Assembly: GCF_029541745.1 (NCBI RefSeq)
Contig: NZ_CP089746.1
Coordinates: forward strand, 4,845,559 to 4,909,558
Length of the DNA: 64,000 bases
Source of the DNA: Streptomyces sp. LX-29
GTDB taxonomy: Bacteria > Actinomycetota > Actinomycetes > Streptomycetales > Streptomycetaceae
Direction: 5' to 3'
The notes beneath the pieces were generated by a model, which was given only the letters and a program-made list of their open reading frames with translations, made no database searches and was not told where the DNA came from. Within the stretch, counting starts at the first letter, position 1; every line of letters starts with the position of its first letter. Positions 54,836-63,468 of the stretch are shown here, one piece after another. Both the position numbers and the translations under genes were made by a program.

Positions 54836-57229
54836 GTGAACAGGCAACGGAGGGCCGCAAGATCGGCCGCCATAGCCACCGTGGTCGCCGCATTGGGGGC
54901 GGCGACCCTGACCACCGGCCTCGCGCAGGCCGACGAGCGCCCGTCCGCGTCGCGGATCGAGCGCCATGACCCGGCGGCTCCCGGACAGGACGTGGATCAC
55001 GACCTGGCGGGGCCGTTCAGCAAGGAGCGGGAGGCGCTCCGCGAGGCCGCGCTGCGGCAGGTGATATCCGGCGACAAGGAGCCGGTGAAGCGCGGCGCCT
55101 CACAGGTCGTCAAGCTCGGCAAGGGGAAGTACGTCGAGCTCGCCCGGGAGAAGACCGACAAGATCTTCACCATCCTGGCCGAGTTCGGCGACAAGGTCGA
55201 CGACACCGCCATGTACGACCCTGACGGCCCCGACGGGCCGGAGCCGCCGGTGAAGAAGTACGGCGGCGAGCCGGGCCCGGCGCACAACACCATCGAGCAG
55301 CCGGACCGCACCAAGGACAACAGCACCGCCTGGCAGAAGGACTACAGCCGGCAGCACTTCCAGGACCTGTACTTCTCCAAGGCGAAGGGCAAGGAGTCGC
55401 TGAAGAAGTACTACGAGAAGCAGTCCTCGGGCCGCTACTCCGTCGAGGGCACGGTCTCGGACTGGGTCAAGGTGCAGTGGAACGAGGCCCGTTACGGCTC
55501 CAACTACTGCGGCGACACCAACTGCCACAACGCCTGGGACCTGGTGCGCGACGCCGTCAACCAGTGGGTGGCGGACCAGAAGGCTGCCGGCCGTACCGAC
55601 GCCCAGATCAAGGGGGATCTGGCGCAGTACGACCTGTGGGACCGTAACGACTTCGACGGCGACGGCAACTTCAACGAGCCCGACGGCTACATCGATCACT
55701 TCCAGATCGTGCACGCCGGCGAGGACGAGTCCGCGGGCGGCGGCAAGCAGGGGAAGACCGCCATCTGGGCGCACCGCTGGTACGCCTACGGCTCCGACGC
55801 CGGCAAGACCGGGCCGGCCGCCAACAAGGCCGGCGGGACGGAGATCGGCGACACCGGCATCTGGGTCGGCGACTACACCATGCAGCCGGAGAACGGCGGC
55901 CTCGGCGTCTTCGCGCACGAGTACGGCCACGACCTGGGCCTGCCGGACGAGTACGACACCACCGGCAAGGGCGAGTCCTCGGTGGCGTACTGGTCGCTGA
56001 TGTCCTCCGGCTCCTGGCTGGGCCGGGGCAAGGACTCCATCGGCGACCTGCCCGGCGACATGAACGCCTGGGACAAGCTCCAACTGGGCTGGCTCGACTA
56101 CGACACCGCCAAGGCCGGCGAGAAGTCCCGGCACACGCTGGGCGTGGCCGAGTACAACACCAAGCGCAAGCAGGCCCTGGTGGTCGAGCTGCCCGCCAAG
56201 TCCGTGACCACCGAGATCGTCAAGCCCGCCGAGGGCGAGACGCAGTGGTGGGGCGGCCAGGGTGACGACCTGAAGAACACCCTCACCCGCACCGTCGACC
56301 TGACGGGCAGGTCCAAGGCGTCCCTGGACCTCAAGGGCTGGTGGGACATCGAGGCCAACTACGACTACCTCTACACCGAGGTGTCCACCGACGACGGCGC
56401 CAGCTGGACCCCGATCGACGGCACCGTGGACGGCAAGGCCATCCCGCGCGACGGCGGTGACAAGCCGGCGCTGACCGGCGTCTCCGGCGCGTACAAGTCC
56501 CTCTCCTACCCGCTGGACGCCTACACCGGCAAGAAGATCGGCCTGCGCTTCCGCTACCAGACCGACGGCGGCACCTCGGGCAAGGGCTTCACCGCAGACG
56601 CCCTGACGCTGACCGCGGACGGCGCGCCGCTGTTCACCGACGGCGCCGAGGGAGGCGACAACGGCTGGGCGGTGAAGGGCTTCTCGCGCGTCGGCGCCTC
56701 CTTCACCAAGGACTACCCGCAGTACTACATCGCCGAGAACCGCCAGTACGTGTCGTACGACAAGACCCTCAAGGTCGGTCCGTACAACTTCGGTTGGGCC
56801 GACAGGCCGCGGTGGGTGGAGCACTACCCCTACCAGCGCGGCCTGTTGATCTGGCAGTGGGACACCTCGCAGCGGGACAACAACGTCGGTCTGCACCCGG
56901 GTCGCGGTCTGATCCTGCCGGTCGACGCGCACGCCACCCCGGAGAAGTGGGCGGACGGCACGCTGATGAAGAACCGCTTCCAGGCGTACGACTCGCCCTT
57001 CAGCCGGTACCGCGCCGGCGGCTACACCGTCCACAAGAAGGGCGTCCCGACGGTGATCAAGTCCAAGCCGGGCGTCCCCGTCTTCGACGATCACAAGGGC
57101 GTCTACTGGTACGACAGCAACCCGACCGGTGGCGTCCGGGTTACTGACACCAACACCCAGATCAAGATCGTCAAGCAGCCGCGGCACGGCTCCTGGGTCA
57201 CCCTCCAGGTGGGTCCGTCCACCAGGTAA
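54836..57229 (+). CDS. Secreted immune-inhibitor-A-type metalloprotease (M6)
   Basis: The 797-residue protein has a signal peptide (AIATVVAALGAATLTTGLAQADE). A propeptide-like region and the M6 catalytic domain follow, with the zinc motif FAHEYGHDLGLPDEYD near residue 361. A MAM-like/beta domain (TEVSTDDGASWTPI) and a long C-terminal part complete it. Immune inhibitor A proteases degrade host or competitor proteins; in Streptomyces they are likely nutritional or developmental. The GTG has GGGGAGG nine bases upstream. A hairpin terminator follows the stop. Confidence 0.95.
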   Translation: MNRQRRAARSAAIATVVAALGAATLTTGLAQADERPSASRIERHDPAAPGQDVDHDLAGPFSKEREALREAALRQVISGDKEPVKRGASQVVKLGKGKYVELAREKTDKIFTILAEFGDKVDDTAMYDPDGPDGPEPPVKKYGGEPGPAHNTIEQPDRTKDNSTAWQKDYSRQHFQDLYFSKAKGKESLKKYYEKQSSGRYSVEGTVSDWVKVQWNEARYGSNYCGDTNCHNAWDLVRDAVNQWVADQKAAGRTDAQIKGDLAQYDLWDRNDFDGDGNFNEPDGYIDHFQIVHAGEDESAGGGKQGKTAIWAHRWYAYGSDAGKTGPAANKAGGTEIGDTGIWVGDYTMQPENGGLGVFAHEYGHDLGLPDEYDTTGKGESSVAYWSLMSSGSWLGRGKDSIGDLPGDMNAWDKLQLGWLDYDTAKAGEKSRHTLGVAEYNTKRKQALVVELPAKSVTTEIVKPAEGETQWWGGQGDDLKNTLTRTVDLTGRSKASLDLKGWWDIEANYDYLYTEVSTDDGASWTPIDGTVDGKAIPRDGGDKPALTGVSGAYKSLSYPLDAYTGKKIGLRFRYQTDGGTSGKGFTADALTLTADGAPLFTDGAEGGDNGWAVKGFSRVGASFTKDYPQYYIAENRQYVSYDKTLKVGPYNFGWADRPRWVEHYPYQRGLLIWQWDTSQRDNNVGLHPGRGLILPVDAHATPEKWADGTLMKNRFQAYDSPFSRYRAGGYTVHKKGVPTVIKSKPGVPVFDDHKGVYWYDSNPTGGVRVTDTNTQIKIVKQPRHGSWVTLQVGPSTR

Positions 57230-57257
57230 ACAGCGTCATTGCAGGTCAAAGCGGTAG

Positions 57258-57287
57258 CGGCCGTCGCCCACTAGCGGGCGGCGGCCG
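57258..57287 (+). terminator. Terminator after the M6 protease gene
   Basis: CGGCCGTCGCCC (57258-57269) and GGGCGGCGGCCG (57276-57287) pair with one mismatch around ACTAGC. Confidence 0.7.
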
Positions 57288-57343
57288 TTCGCGTTATAGA
57301 TGCTCCTACGACCTTGTTATTGACACGACGTCTCACGGGGGAG

Positions 57344-57694
57344 ATGAAGGCATTGGCCGACGGAGGTTTCACCCGCCTCCCGGGCGGCAGCGTGGTCGTC
57401 GCGCTGTCGCTGCCACGCCCGCAGGTAGCGGGCGTCTCGGCGGGCTCCCGAGTCCGGATCCTGGTCCACGCCGCCAACCGCCAGCGCGCCCTGACCAGGC
57501 TGCGCAATCTGGGGCTGCGCGCCGTGTACCTGCGCGGGAACACCGAACCGCCGACACCGGACGAGGTGACCGCGGTGCTGCACCACCCTGACGGGCTGGT
57601 CTGGCGCGCGGCCCCCGAGGACGACAGCGAGCTGTGGCACCCCATCCGGGCCCTGCTCCGGCCGCCGGCCACGACCCCGGCCTGCGGCGGCTGA
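57344..57694 (+). CDS. Conserved protein of unknown function (116 aa)
   Basis: The small cytoplasmic protein has alternating beta and helix segments (TRLPGGSVVVALSLPRPQVA, RVRILVHAANRQRALTRLRN, LRAVYLRGNTEPPTPDEVTA). A GGGGGAG immediately precedes the ATG at 57344. No known family was recognised, though similar proteins sit at this position in other Streptomyces as far as I recall. It converges on pncA with a palindromic terminator between. Confidence 0.75.
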   Translation: MKALADGGFTRLPGGSVVVALSLPRPQVAGVSAGSRVRILVHAANRQRALTRLRNLGLRAVYLRGNTEPPTPDEVTAVLHHPDGLVWRAAPEDDSELWHPIRALLRPPATTPACGG

Positions 57695-57710
57695 GACGTC
57701 TTTGGGGGAT

Positions 57711-57736
57711 GGGTCGGCGGCCCGGGCCGCCGACCC
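57711..57736. terminator. Bidirectional terminator between the 116-residue protein gene and pncA
   Basis: GGGTCGGCGGCCC and its exact complement abut without spacer (57711-57736), giving a 13-bp palindrome. Confidence 0.75.
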
Positions 57737-57742
57737 GCGGCG

Positions 57743-58330
57743 TCAGCCCACCACCGGCTTGCCGGACAGCTCGACGCCGGCCGCCCGGAGGTCCTCCAGG
57801 GCCCGCTCGGTCGTCTCCTCCGCCACGCCGGCGGTCAGGTCGAGCAGCACCTGGGTGGTGAAGCCCTCGCGCCGGGCGTCCAGCGCCGTGGCGCGGACGC
57901 AGTGGTCGGTGGCGATGCCGACCACGTCGACCTCGGTCACCTCGCGCGCCCGCAGCCAGTCGGCGAGCGGGGTGCCGTTCTCGTCGGCGCCCTCGAAGCC
58001 GCTGTAGGCGGCTGTGTAGGCGCCCTTGTCGAAGACGGCCTCGATGGCGCCGGAGGCGATGGCGGGCGCGAAGTTGGGATGGAAGCCGCTGCCCTCGGTG
58101 CCGGCCACGCAGTGCGCCGGCCAGCTGTGCACGTAGTCGGGCTGGTCGGAGAAGTGGTCGCCGGGGGCGATGTGGTGGTCGCGGGTGGCCACGATGTGCC
58201 GGTAACCGGGAGTGGTCGCCGCGATCAGGTCGGTGATGGCGGCGGCGACGTCGGCGCCGCCGGCCACCGCGAGGCTGCCGCCCTCACAGAAGTCGTTCTG
58301 CACGTCGACGACGATCAGAGCGCGATGCAT
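57743..58330 (-). CDS. pncA: Nicotinamidase
   Basis: The 195-residue isochorismatase-fold enzyme deamidates nicotinamide to nicotinate for NAD salvage. The catalytic triad is visible: Asp in LIVVDVQNDFCEGG, Lys in VFDKGAYTAAYSGFEG, Cys in GIATDHCVRATALDA. The metal ligands are in TRDHHIAPGDHFS. The ATG at 58330 has GGAAGG upstream. The next step enzyme PncB is encoded just upstream on the same strand, 153 bases away. Confidence 0.95.
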   Translation of the reverse strand: MHRALIVVDVQNDFCEGGSLAVAGGADVAAAITDLIAATTPGYRHIVATRDHHIAPGDHFSDQPDYVHSWPAHCVAGTEGSGFHPNFAPAIASGAIEAVFDKGAYTAAYSGFEGADENGTPLADWLRAREVTEVDVVGIATDHCVRATALDARREGFTTQVLLDLTAGVAEETTERALEDLRAAGVELSGKPVVG

Positions 58331-58483
58331 GACGCCTGCCTTCCGACTGCGGGCGGACAGGACCGGGGCGCGGCGCGGCCCGTGACGGACGTGTCCGCGG
58401 CGGGTGTAACTGAGGGTATACATTCCCGGGAGGATCCGGGAGTGGGCAGCGGGGACGCGGGCTTCACCATCGCCGGGCCCGCC

Positions 58484-59812
58484 TCACAGGTACTCGGTGG
58501 GCAGCACCGGCTCGCCCCGGGAGAGCTGGGTCGCCGACATCGGCAGCCCCGCCCGCGCCGCGATGTGCCGGTCCCGGGCCGCGTCCAGGGGCTCACGGCC
58601 GACGATCTTCCCGCCCCGCACCAGCTCCACCAGCAGCTGCCGGTCCACGAGCTCGTCCGGGACCGGGCCGGAGCCGATCACCTCCGCCTCGGCCACGCCG
58701 TCCGCGTCCAGCCGCCGCGCGGCCCACTTGCGGCCGCCGATGGAGGTCTTGCCACCCAGCGACTTCTTCGCCACCGGCTCCAGGGGCACGTCCGGCCCGC
58801 TGCCGCCGGCCCGCGCGACCAGCTTGTAGACCATGGCGCAGGTGGGGTGGCCGCTGCCGGTGACCAGCTGGGTGCCGACCCCGTACGCGTTGACCGGCGC
58901 GGCCGCCAGCGAGGCGATCGCGTACTCGTCCAGATCGCTGGTGACCACGATCCTGGTGTTCTCGGCGCCGAGGTCGTCCAGCTGGTGGCGCACCCGGTGC
59001 GCGAGCAGCAGCAGGTCCCCGGAGTCGATGCGCACCGCGCCCAGGTCGGGTCCGGCGAGGTCGACGGCGGTGCGGACCGCCTCGGCGACGTCGTAGGTGT
59101 CGACCAGCAGCGTGGTGCCCTTGCCCAGCGAGGCGACCTGCGCGGTGAAGGCGTCCCGCTCGCTGTCGTGCAGCAGGGTGAAGGCGTGGGCGCTGGTGCC
59201 CACCGTCGGGATGTTGTAGCGGAAGCCGGCGGCGAGGTCGGAGGTGGAGGCGAAGCCGCCCACGTAGGCGGCGCGGGCGGCGGCCACCGCGGCCAGCTCG
59301 TGGGTGCGCCGGGCGCCCATCTCGATCAGCGGCCGGTCGCCGGCGGCGACGGCCATCCGGGACGCGGCGGCGGCCACCGCGGAGTCGTGGTTGAGGATGG
59401 ACAGGACCACCGTCTCCAGCAGCACCGCCTCGGCGAAGGTGCCCTCCACGCGCAGGACGGGGGAGCCGGGGAAGTAGACCTCGCCTTCGGGGTAGCCCCA
59501 GATGTCGCCGCGGAAGCGGTAGTCGGCCAGCCAGGCGAGGGTGGGTTCGTCGACGATCCGCTGCGCGGCGAGGAAGTCCAGGACGCCGCTGTCGAAGCGG
59601 AAGTTCTCCACGGCGTCCAGCACCCGGCCGGTGCCGCCGACGACGCCGTAGCGACGGCCCTCGGGGAGGCGGCGGGTGAAGACCTCGAAGACGGAGGGCC
59701 GGTCGGCGGTGCCGGCCCGCAGCGCGGCCTGCAGCATCGTCAGTTCGTACCGGTCGGTGAAGAGCGCCGTCGAGGGGACGGCCACCGGCAGCCCCAGGTC
59801 CGCAGTGTTCAT
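58484..59812 (-). CDS. pncB: Nicotinate phosphoribosyltransferase
   Basis: The 442-residue enzyme makes nicotinate mononucleotide from nicotinate and PRPP. Visible motifs are FTDRYELTMLQAALRAG at the start, EVFTRRLPEGRRYGVVGG, the active-site region GFASTSDLAAGFRYNIPTVG with GTSAHAF, RIDSGDLLLLAHRVR and NAYGVGTQLVTGSGHP. The length is normal. With pncA it forms the nicotinamide salvage route. A perfect 12-bp inverted repeat lies 18 bases before the ATG in the region shared with clpS. Confidence 0.95.
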   Translation of the reverse strand: MNTADLGLPVAVPSTALFTDRYELTMLQAALRAGTADRPSVFEVFTRRLPEGRRYGVVGGTGRVLDAVENFRFDSGVLDFLAAQRIVDEPTLAWLADYRFRGDIWGYPEGEVYFPGSPVLRVEGTFAEAVLLETVVLSILNHDSAVAAAASRMAVAAGDRPLIEMGARRTHELAAVAAARAAYVGGFASTSDLAAGFRYNIPTVGTSAHAFTLLHDSERDAFTAQVASLGKGTTLLVDTYDVAEAVRTAVDLAGPDLGAVRIDSGDLLLLAHRVRHQLDDLGAENTRIVVTSDLDEYAIASLAAAPVNAYGVGTQLVTGSGHPTCAMVYKLVARAGGSGPDVPLEPVAKKSLGGKTSIGGRKWAARRLDADGVAEAEVIGSGPVPDELVDRQLLVELVRGGKIVGREPLDAARDRHIAARAGLPMSATQLSRGEPVLPTEYL

Positions 59813-59829
59813 GGTCGTTGATGTTACTC

Positions 59830-59856
59830 CCAATCTCGTCAAAGTGACGAGATTGG
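59830..59856. promoter_or_regulatory. Operator-like inverted repeat between pncB and clpS
   Basis: CCAATCTCGTCA (59830-59841), AAG, then TGACGAGATTGG (59845-59856) is a perfect 12-bp inverted repeat 18 bases before the pncB start. It does not resemble the NrtR or NiaR sites I know. Confidence 0.6.
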
Positions 59857-59951
59857 ATCGCCTTCCGTCGCACGGGCGTTCCCGTTCTGTGGCGCGGGTG
59901 TTCCGGGGCCCCGTTTGTGCGACGACCACCCCCTGGTGGCAGCATGGAACC

Positions 59952-60254
59952 GTGAGTGTCGCACCGGTGGAGATCGAGCGTCCCGAGTCGAGCGAGGCGG
60001 CTGCCGCCGTACCCGAACCCGACGTTCCCTGGGTCACGGTGGTCCACAACGACCCGGTGAACCTCATGAGCTATGTGACATACGTCTTCCAGGCGTACTT
60101 CGGCTATCCCAAGGACAAGGCGCACCGACTGATGCTCGACGTCCACCACAAGGGCCGTGCGATCGTCTCCAGCGGGAGCCGCGAGGAGATGGAGCGCGAC
60201 GTGCAGGCGATGCACGGGTACGGACTCTGGGCCACCCTCCAGCAGGACCGCTGA
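59952..60254 (+). CDS. clpS: ATP-dependent Clp protease adaptor ClpS
   Basis: The 100-residue protein has a variable N-terminal tail and the ClpS core VPWVTVVHNDPVNLMSYVTY, then HRLMLDVHHKGRAIVSSGSR and MHGYGLWATLQ. It delivers N-end-rule substrates to ClpAP/ClpCP; the conserved ND and His residues that read the N-terminal residue are present. The GTG start lacks a clear Shine-Dalgarno. It overlaps the following DUF2017 gene by one base (TGATG), as is usual in actinobacteria. Confidence 0.95.
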   Translation: MSVAPVEIERPESSEAAAAVPEPDVPWVTVVHNDPVNLMSYVTYVFQAYFGYPKDKAHRLMLDVHHKGRAIVSSGSREEMERDVQAMHGYGLWATLQQDR

Positions 60255-60907
60255 TGACGGGCTACTTCGAGCCGCTGCCCGGCGGCGGGGCGGCCATCGC
60301 CCTGGACGAGGTCCAGATCTCCATTCTGCGCAGTCTCGCCGTGCAGTTGCTGGAGCTGATCGGCCCCGGTGAGCAGCCGGTGGCGGGCGACGACCCGCTG
60401 GCCGCCCTCTTCGCCGAGGGGCCCAGCGAGCCGCCCACGGACCCCGCCCTGGCCCGGCTGTTCCCGGACGCCTATGGCGGCCCGGAGCTGGCCGGCGTGG
60501 CGGAGGGGGACGACCCGGAGGCCCGCAAGGCGCTGGAGGAGGCGCGGATCGCCTCGGCCGAGTTCCGCCGCTACACCGAGAACGACCTGCGGGCCCGCAA
60601 GCGCGATGACGCCCTCGCCGTCGTCCGGGCGCTGGACGGGCTGACCCACGGCGGGCCGGGCTCCGCGGACGGCGTCGCGCTCGCCGGGGGCGAGGCGGTG
60701 CTGGAGCTGGACCCGGACGAGAGCAGGCGCTGGCTGGGCGCGCTCAACGACCTGCGGCTGGCCATCGGCACCCGGCTGGAGGTCACGGACGAGGACGACG
60801 GCTCGGACCTGTTGCTACCGGAGGCCGACCCACGCAAGCCGATCGCCTTGGCGTACCGTTGGCTCGGCGGCTTGCAGGAGTCACTCGTAGAAACACTCAT
60901 GACATGA
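60254..60907 (+). CDS. DUF2017 family protein, ClpS partner
   Basis: The 217-residue protein matches DUF2017: ALDEVQISILRSLAVQLLEL at the start, an acidic middle (EGDDPEARKALEEARIASAE), and ELDPDESRRWLGALNDLRLA and AYRWLGGLQESLVETLM at the end. The function is unknown, but the gene is almost always coupled to clpS in actinobacteria, so a proteolysis-related role is plausible. Its start overlaps the clpS stop. Confidence 0.92.
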   Translation: MTGYFEPLPGGGAAIALDEVQISILRSLAVQLLELIGPGEQPVAGDDPLAALFAEGPSEPPTDPALARLFPDAYGGPELAGVAEGDDPEARKALEEARIASAEFRRYTENDLRARKRDDALAVVRALDGLTHGGPGSADGVALAGGEAVLELDPDESRRWLGALNDLRLAIGTRLEVTDEDDGSDLLLPEADPRKPIALAYRWLGGLQESLVETLMT

Positions 60908-61252
60908 GTTGGGCATGAGTTATATCGCTCGATAACAGGCGAATTTTGGACATGTGAGACAGGTGTCCTCTCAGGGGAGTCTCAAGTCCGAATAACGATC
61001 CTGTCACCTGGCCTACCCTTTTCGCTGACTCATGGAACGTTTGTCCGCTTTTTCTTGTGGTGTGCACCACAACCCCCCATCCGGATCAGTGTTGCAGGCG
61101 TGATAAATCTTCACGACCGCCTGCGAGACGCCACCCCTGTTTCGCGGGGGCGCTAGGACCGGCGGATCGCCGGAAGCACTCCATCCATCCGGGGGGATCG
61201 GGACCCGATCCGAGCCTTAGGGCCGGGTCGGCATGGAGAAAGGCGCACACAC
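60908..61252. promoter_or_regulatory. Intergenic region before the amino-acid permease with a palindromic operator candidate
   Basis: TTGTGGTG-tg-CACCACAA at 61055-61072 is a perfect 8-bp inverted repeat. Around it the DNA is relatively AT-rich (60908-61110). The 3' end holds GAGAAAGG nine bases before the permease ATG. The left part may terminate the DUF2017 gene; no gene was recognised. Confidence 0.5.
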
Positions 61253-62734
61253 ATGACCTCAGTGCAGGTCGCGCGACACGAAGACGACGCCACCGGCAAT
61301 GGGGCCGCGGGCAGTACGCCTGAGGAGGGCTACGAGCGGGGGCTTGGCAGCCGCCAGGTCCAGATGATCGCCATCGGCGGCGCCATCGGCGTCGGCCTCT
61401 TCATGGGGGCCGGGGCGAACATCGCCAAGGCGGGCCCCAGCATCATCCTCATGTACGCCCTCGCGGGCGTCATCATCTTCTTCATCATGCGAGCGCTCGG
61501 CGAGCTGCTCCTCTACCGGCCGGTCTCGGGCTCCTTCTCGGAGTACGCCCGTGAGTTCCTCGGCCCGTTCTTCGGCTATGTCACCGGCTGGACCTACTGG
61601 CTGATGTGGATCGTGACCGGCATGGCGGAGCTCACCGCCGCCGCGATCTACATCCACTTCTGGTTCCCGGACATCCCGCAATGGGTGAGCGCACTGGTCT
61701 TCCTGGTGGTGCTCTTCGGCGTCAACCTGATCTCGGTGAAGATCTTCGGTGAGGTCGAGTTCTGGTTCTCGATGGTCAAGGTCACCGCGATCATCGGCAT
61801 GATCGTCATCGGCCTGGGCGTGCTCACGCTGGGCTTCTCGGACGCCGGCGACACCGCCACCCCGTCCAACCTCTGGTCGCACGGCGGCATGTTCCCCAAC
61901 GGCATCGGCGACAGCCTGATGACCCTGCAGGGCGTCATGTTCGCCTACCTGGCGGTCGAGCTCGTCGGCGTCACCGCGGGCGAGTCGGAGAACCCCAAGG
62001 AGACCCTGCCCAAGGCGATCAACACCCTGCCCTGGCGCATCATCGTCTTCTACGTCGGCGCCCTGGCGGTCCTGCTCGCGGTCGTCAAGTGGACCGAGTT
62101 CTCCGCCGGCCAGAGCCCCTTCGTGCACGGCTTCGAGAAGATGGGCATCCCGCTCGCCGCGGGCATCATCAACTTCGTGGTCCTCACCGCGGCCCTGTCG
62201 TCCTGCAACTCCGGCATGTACTCCACCGGCCGCATGCTGCGCGACCTGGCCAACAACTTCGAGGCCCCGAAGGTCTTCGGCAAGCTCAACGCCCGCAAGA
62301 CCCCGGCCGTCGGCATCACCGTCTCGGTCATCCTCATGGGCATCGGCGTGGTCCTGAACTACGTCGTCCCGGAGAAGGCGTTCACCTACGTCGTCTCGGT
62401 CGCCACCGCCTCCGGCATCTGGACCTGGATGATGATCCTGCTCAGCCACATCCGCTACCGCTCCGCGGTCCGGGCGGGCCGGCTCCCGGCCTCGTCCTTC
62501 CCCGCCCCCGGTGGCGCGATCTTCAGCTGGGTCGCCTTCATCTTCCTGGTCTGCGTCACCGGCATGATCGCCTACGACAAGGACAGCCGGGTCTCCCTGT
62601 ACGTCGGCGCCGTCTGGGCCGTGGCCCTGGCCGTCGGCTGGGTCCTGCTGCGCCGCGCCAACCCGCAGCTCGGCCAGCGGCAGGCGCAGCCGGCCGTCGC
62701 GGGCGAGCCGCAGGACGCCACGCCGGGCAAGTAA
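61253..62734 (+). CDS. Amino-acid permease (APC superfamily, AAT type)
   Basis: The 493-residue membrane protein has 12 helices. The characteristic first-helix motif is MIAIGGAIGVGLFMGAGANI, followed by ALGELLLYRPVSGSFSEYAR and VELVGVTAGESENPKETLPK. These mark AAT-family proton symporters such as CycA, AnsP or LysP. The exact substrate is not deducible. GAGAAAGG precedes the ATG. A 17-bp hairpin with a T-rich tail ends the gene at 62787. Confidence 0.95.
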   Translation: MTSVQVARHEDDATGNGAAGSTPEEGYERGLGSRQVQMIAIGGAIGVGLFMGAGANIAKAGPSIILMYALAGVIIFFIMRALGELLLYRPVSGSFSEYAREFLGPFFGYVTGWTYWLMWIVTGMAELTAAAIYIHFWFPDIPQWVSALVFLVVLFGVNLISVKIFGEVEFWFSMVKVTAIIGMIVIGLGVLTLGFSDAGDTATPSNLWSHGGMFPNGIGDSLMTLQGVMFAYLAVELVGVTAGESENPKETLPKAINTLPWRIIVFYVGALAVLLAVVKWTEFSAGQSPFVHGFEKMGIPLAAGIINFVVLTAALSSCNSGMYSTGRMLRDLANNFEAPKVFGKLNARKTPAVGITVSVILMGIGVVLNYVVPEKAFTYVVSVATASGIWTWMMILLSHIRYRSAVRAGRLPASSFPAPGGAIFSWVAFIFLVCVTGMIAYDKDSRVSLYVGAVWAVALAVGWVLLRRANPQLGQRQAQPAVAGEPQDATPGK

Positions 62735-62752
62735 CCCGGTTCGCATCTCGGT

Positions 62753-62787
62753 AGGCGGGCTCCGGATCTCAGATCCGGAGCCTGCCT
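62753..62787 (+). terminator. Terminator after the permease gene
   Basis: AGGCGGGCTCCGGATCT (62753-62769) and AGATCCGGAGCCTGCCT (62771-62787) pair with one mismatch, followed by CTTATTCTTT. Confidence 0.85.
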
Positions 62788-62789
62788 CT

Positions 62790-62795
62790 TATTCT
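62790..62795 (+). promoter_or_regulatory. -10 element of the JAMM peptidase gene
   Basis: TATTCT, six bases, then ATG at 62802 without a Shine-Dalgarno; it directly abuts the permease terminator. Confidence 0.5.
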
Positions 62796-62801
62796 TTGGC
62801 C

Positions 62802-63227
62802 ATGCTGACCATCACCCAGGCGCTTCGCGACCAGATCGTCGCGCATGCCCGTGCCGACCACCCCGACGAGGCCTGCGGCGTGGTCGCCGGGCCGGCCCGG
62901 AGCGACCGGCCCGAGCGGTTCATCCCGATGCTCAACGCGGCCCGCTCGCCCACGTTCTACGAGTTCGACTCGACCGACCTGCTGCACCTCTACCGCGAGA
63001 TGGACGACCGGGACGAGGAGCCGGTGGTCATCTACCACTCGCACACGGCCACCGAGGCCTACCCCTCGCGCACCGACATCTCCTACGCCAACGAGCCCAG
63101 CGCCCACTATGTGCTGGTGTCCACGGCCGACTGCGGCAACGAGGAGGGCCCGGTGCAGTTCCGCTCCTTCCGGATCGTGAACGGCGAGGTCACCGAGGAG
63201 GCGGTGGAGGTCGTCAAGGAGTACTGA
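62802..63227 (+). CDS. M67-family JAMM/MPN metallopeptidase (Mec-like, sulfur-carrier processing)
   Basis: The 141-residue protein has the JAMM zinc site. Glu is in DEACGVVAGP near residue 23 and YHSHTATEAYPSRTD near 77-91 gives H-x-H and the Asp. It resembles Mec+ of Mycobacterium tuberculosis, which releases cysteine from the CysO-cysteine adduct, and QbsD-type enzymes that trim sulfur carriers. A CysO-like carrier and CysM follow on the same strand, the same gene order as in M. tuberculosis. A -10 box six bases ahead predicts a leaderless message. Confidence 0.93.
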   Translation: MLTITQALRDQIVAHARADHPDEACGVVAGPARSDRPERFIPMLNAARSPTFYEFDSTDLLHLYREMDDRDEEPVVIYHSHTATEAYPSRTDISYANEPSAHYVLVSTADCGNEEGPVQFRSFRIVNGEVTEEAVEVVKEY

Positions 63228-63330
63228 GGCGTACGAGCCCGTGCCGCCGTGGGCGGCCCACCCGCCCTACCGTCTCGCGGAACGGTCGAAAGCCGTCCGC
63301 ATTCCGGGACGTCCCTCCGGTCGGGTGAAC

Positions 63331-63357
63331 GGGAATCGATACGATGACCGCATGGTT
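63331..63357 (+). promoter_or_regulatory. SigR-type promoter GGGAAT-N18-GTT, overlapped by a TACGAT -10 box
   Basis: GGGAAT 63331-63336 and GTT 63355-63357 are 18 bases apart, matching the SigR consensus. TACGAT at 63340-63345 is six bases before the ATG at 63352 and could be a second, housekeeping promoter. Confidence 0.65.
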
Positions 63358-63387
63358 TCGTTTGACGTGAGCGAGAAGACGCCGGGC

Positions 63388-63468
63388 ATGCTGCTCGTGG
63401 CGCGGCTGCACGTCGACCTGTGCCGCCTCGCCAGCGCGATGTGTCGGTACCAGGGCGCCGCGGCCTGA
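63388..63468 (+). CDS. Putative leader peptide of the cysteine operon
   Basis: The 26-residue peptide reads MLLVARLHVDLCRLASAMCR then YQGAAA. The R-x-HVDLxRxxSAxCR pattern is the recurrent Streptomyces 'putative leader peptide' found before sulfur and cysteine genes. Two Cys codons occur before the end, so ribosome stalling when cysteinyl-tRNA is scarce could couple translation to the expression of the carrier gene 107 bases downstream. An in-frame ATG at 63352 would add 12 residues; the SigR start point would fall inside that part, favouring the ATG at 63388. Confidence 0.65.
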   Translation: MLLVARLHVDLCRLASAMCRYQGAAA

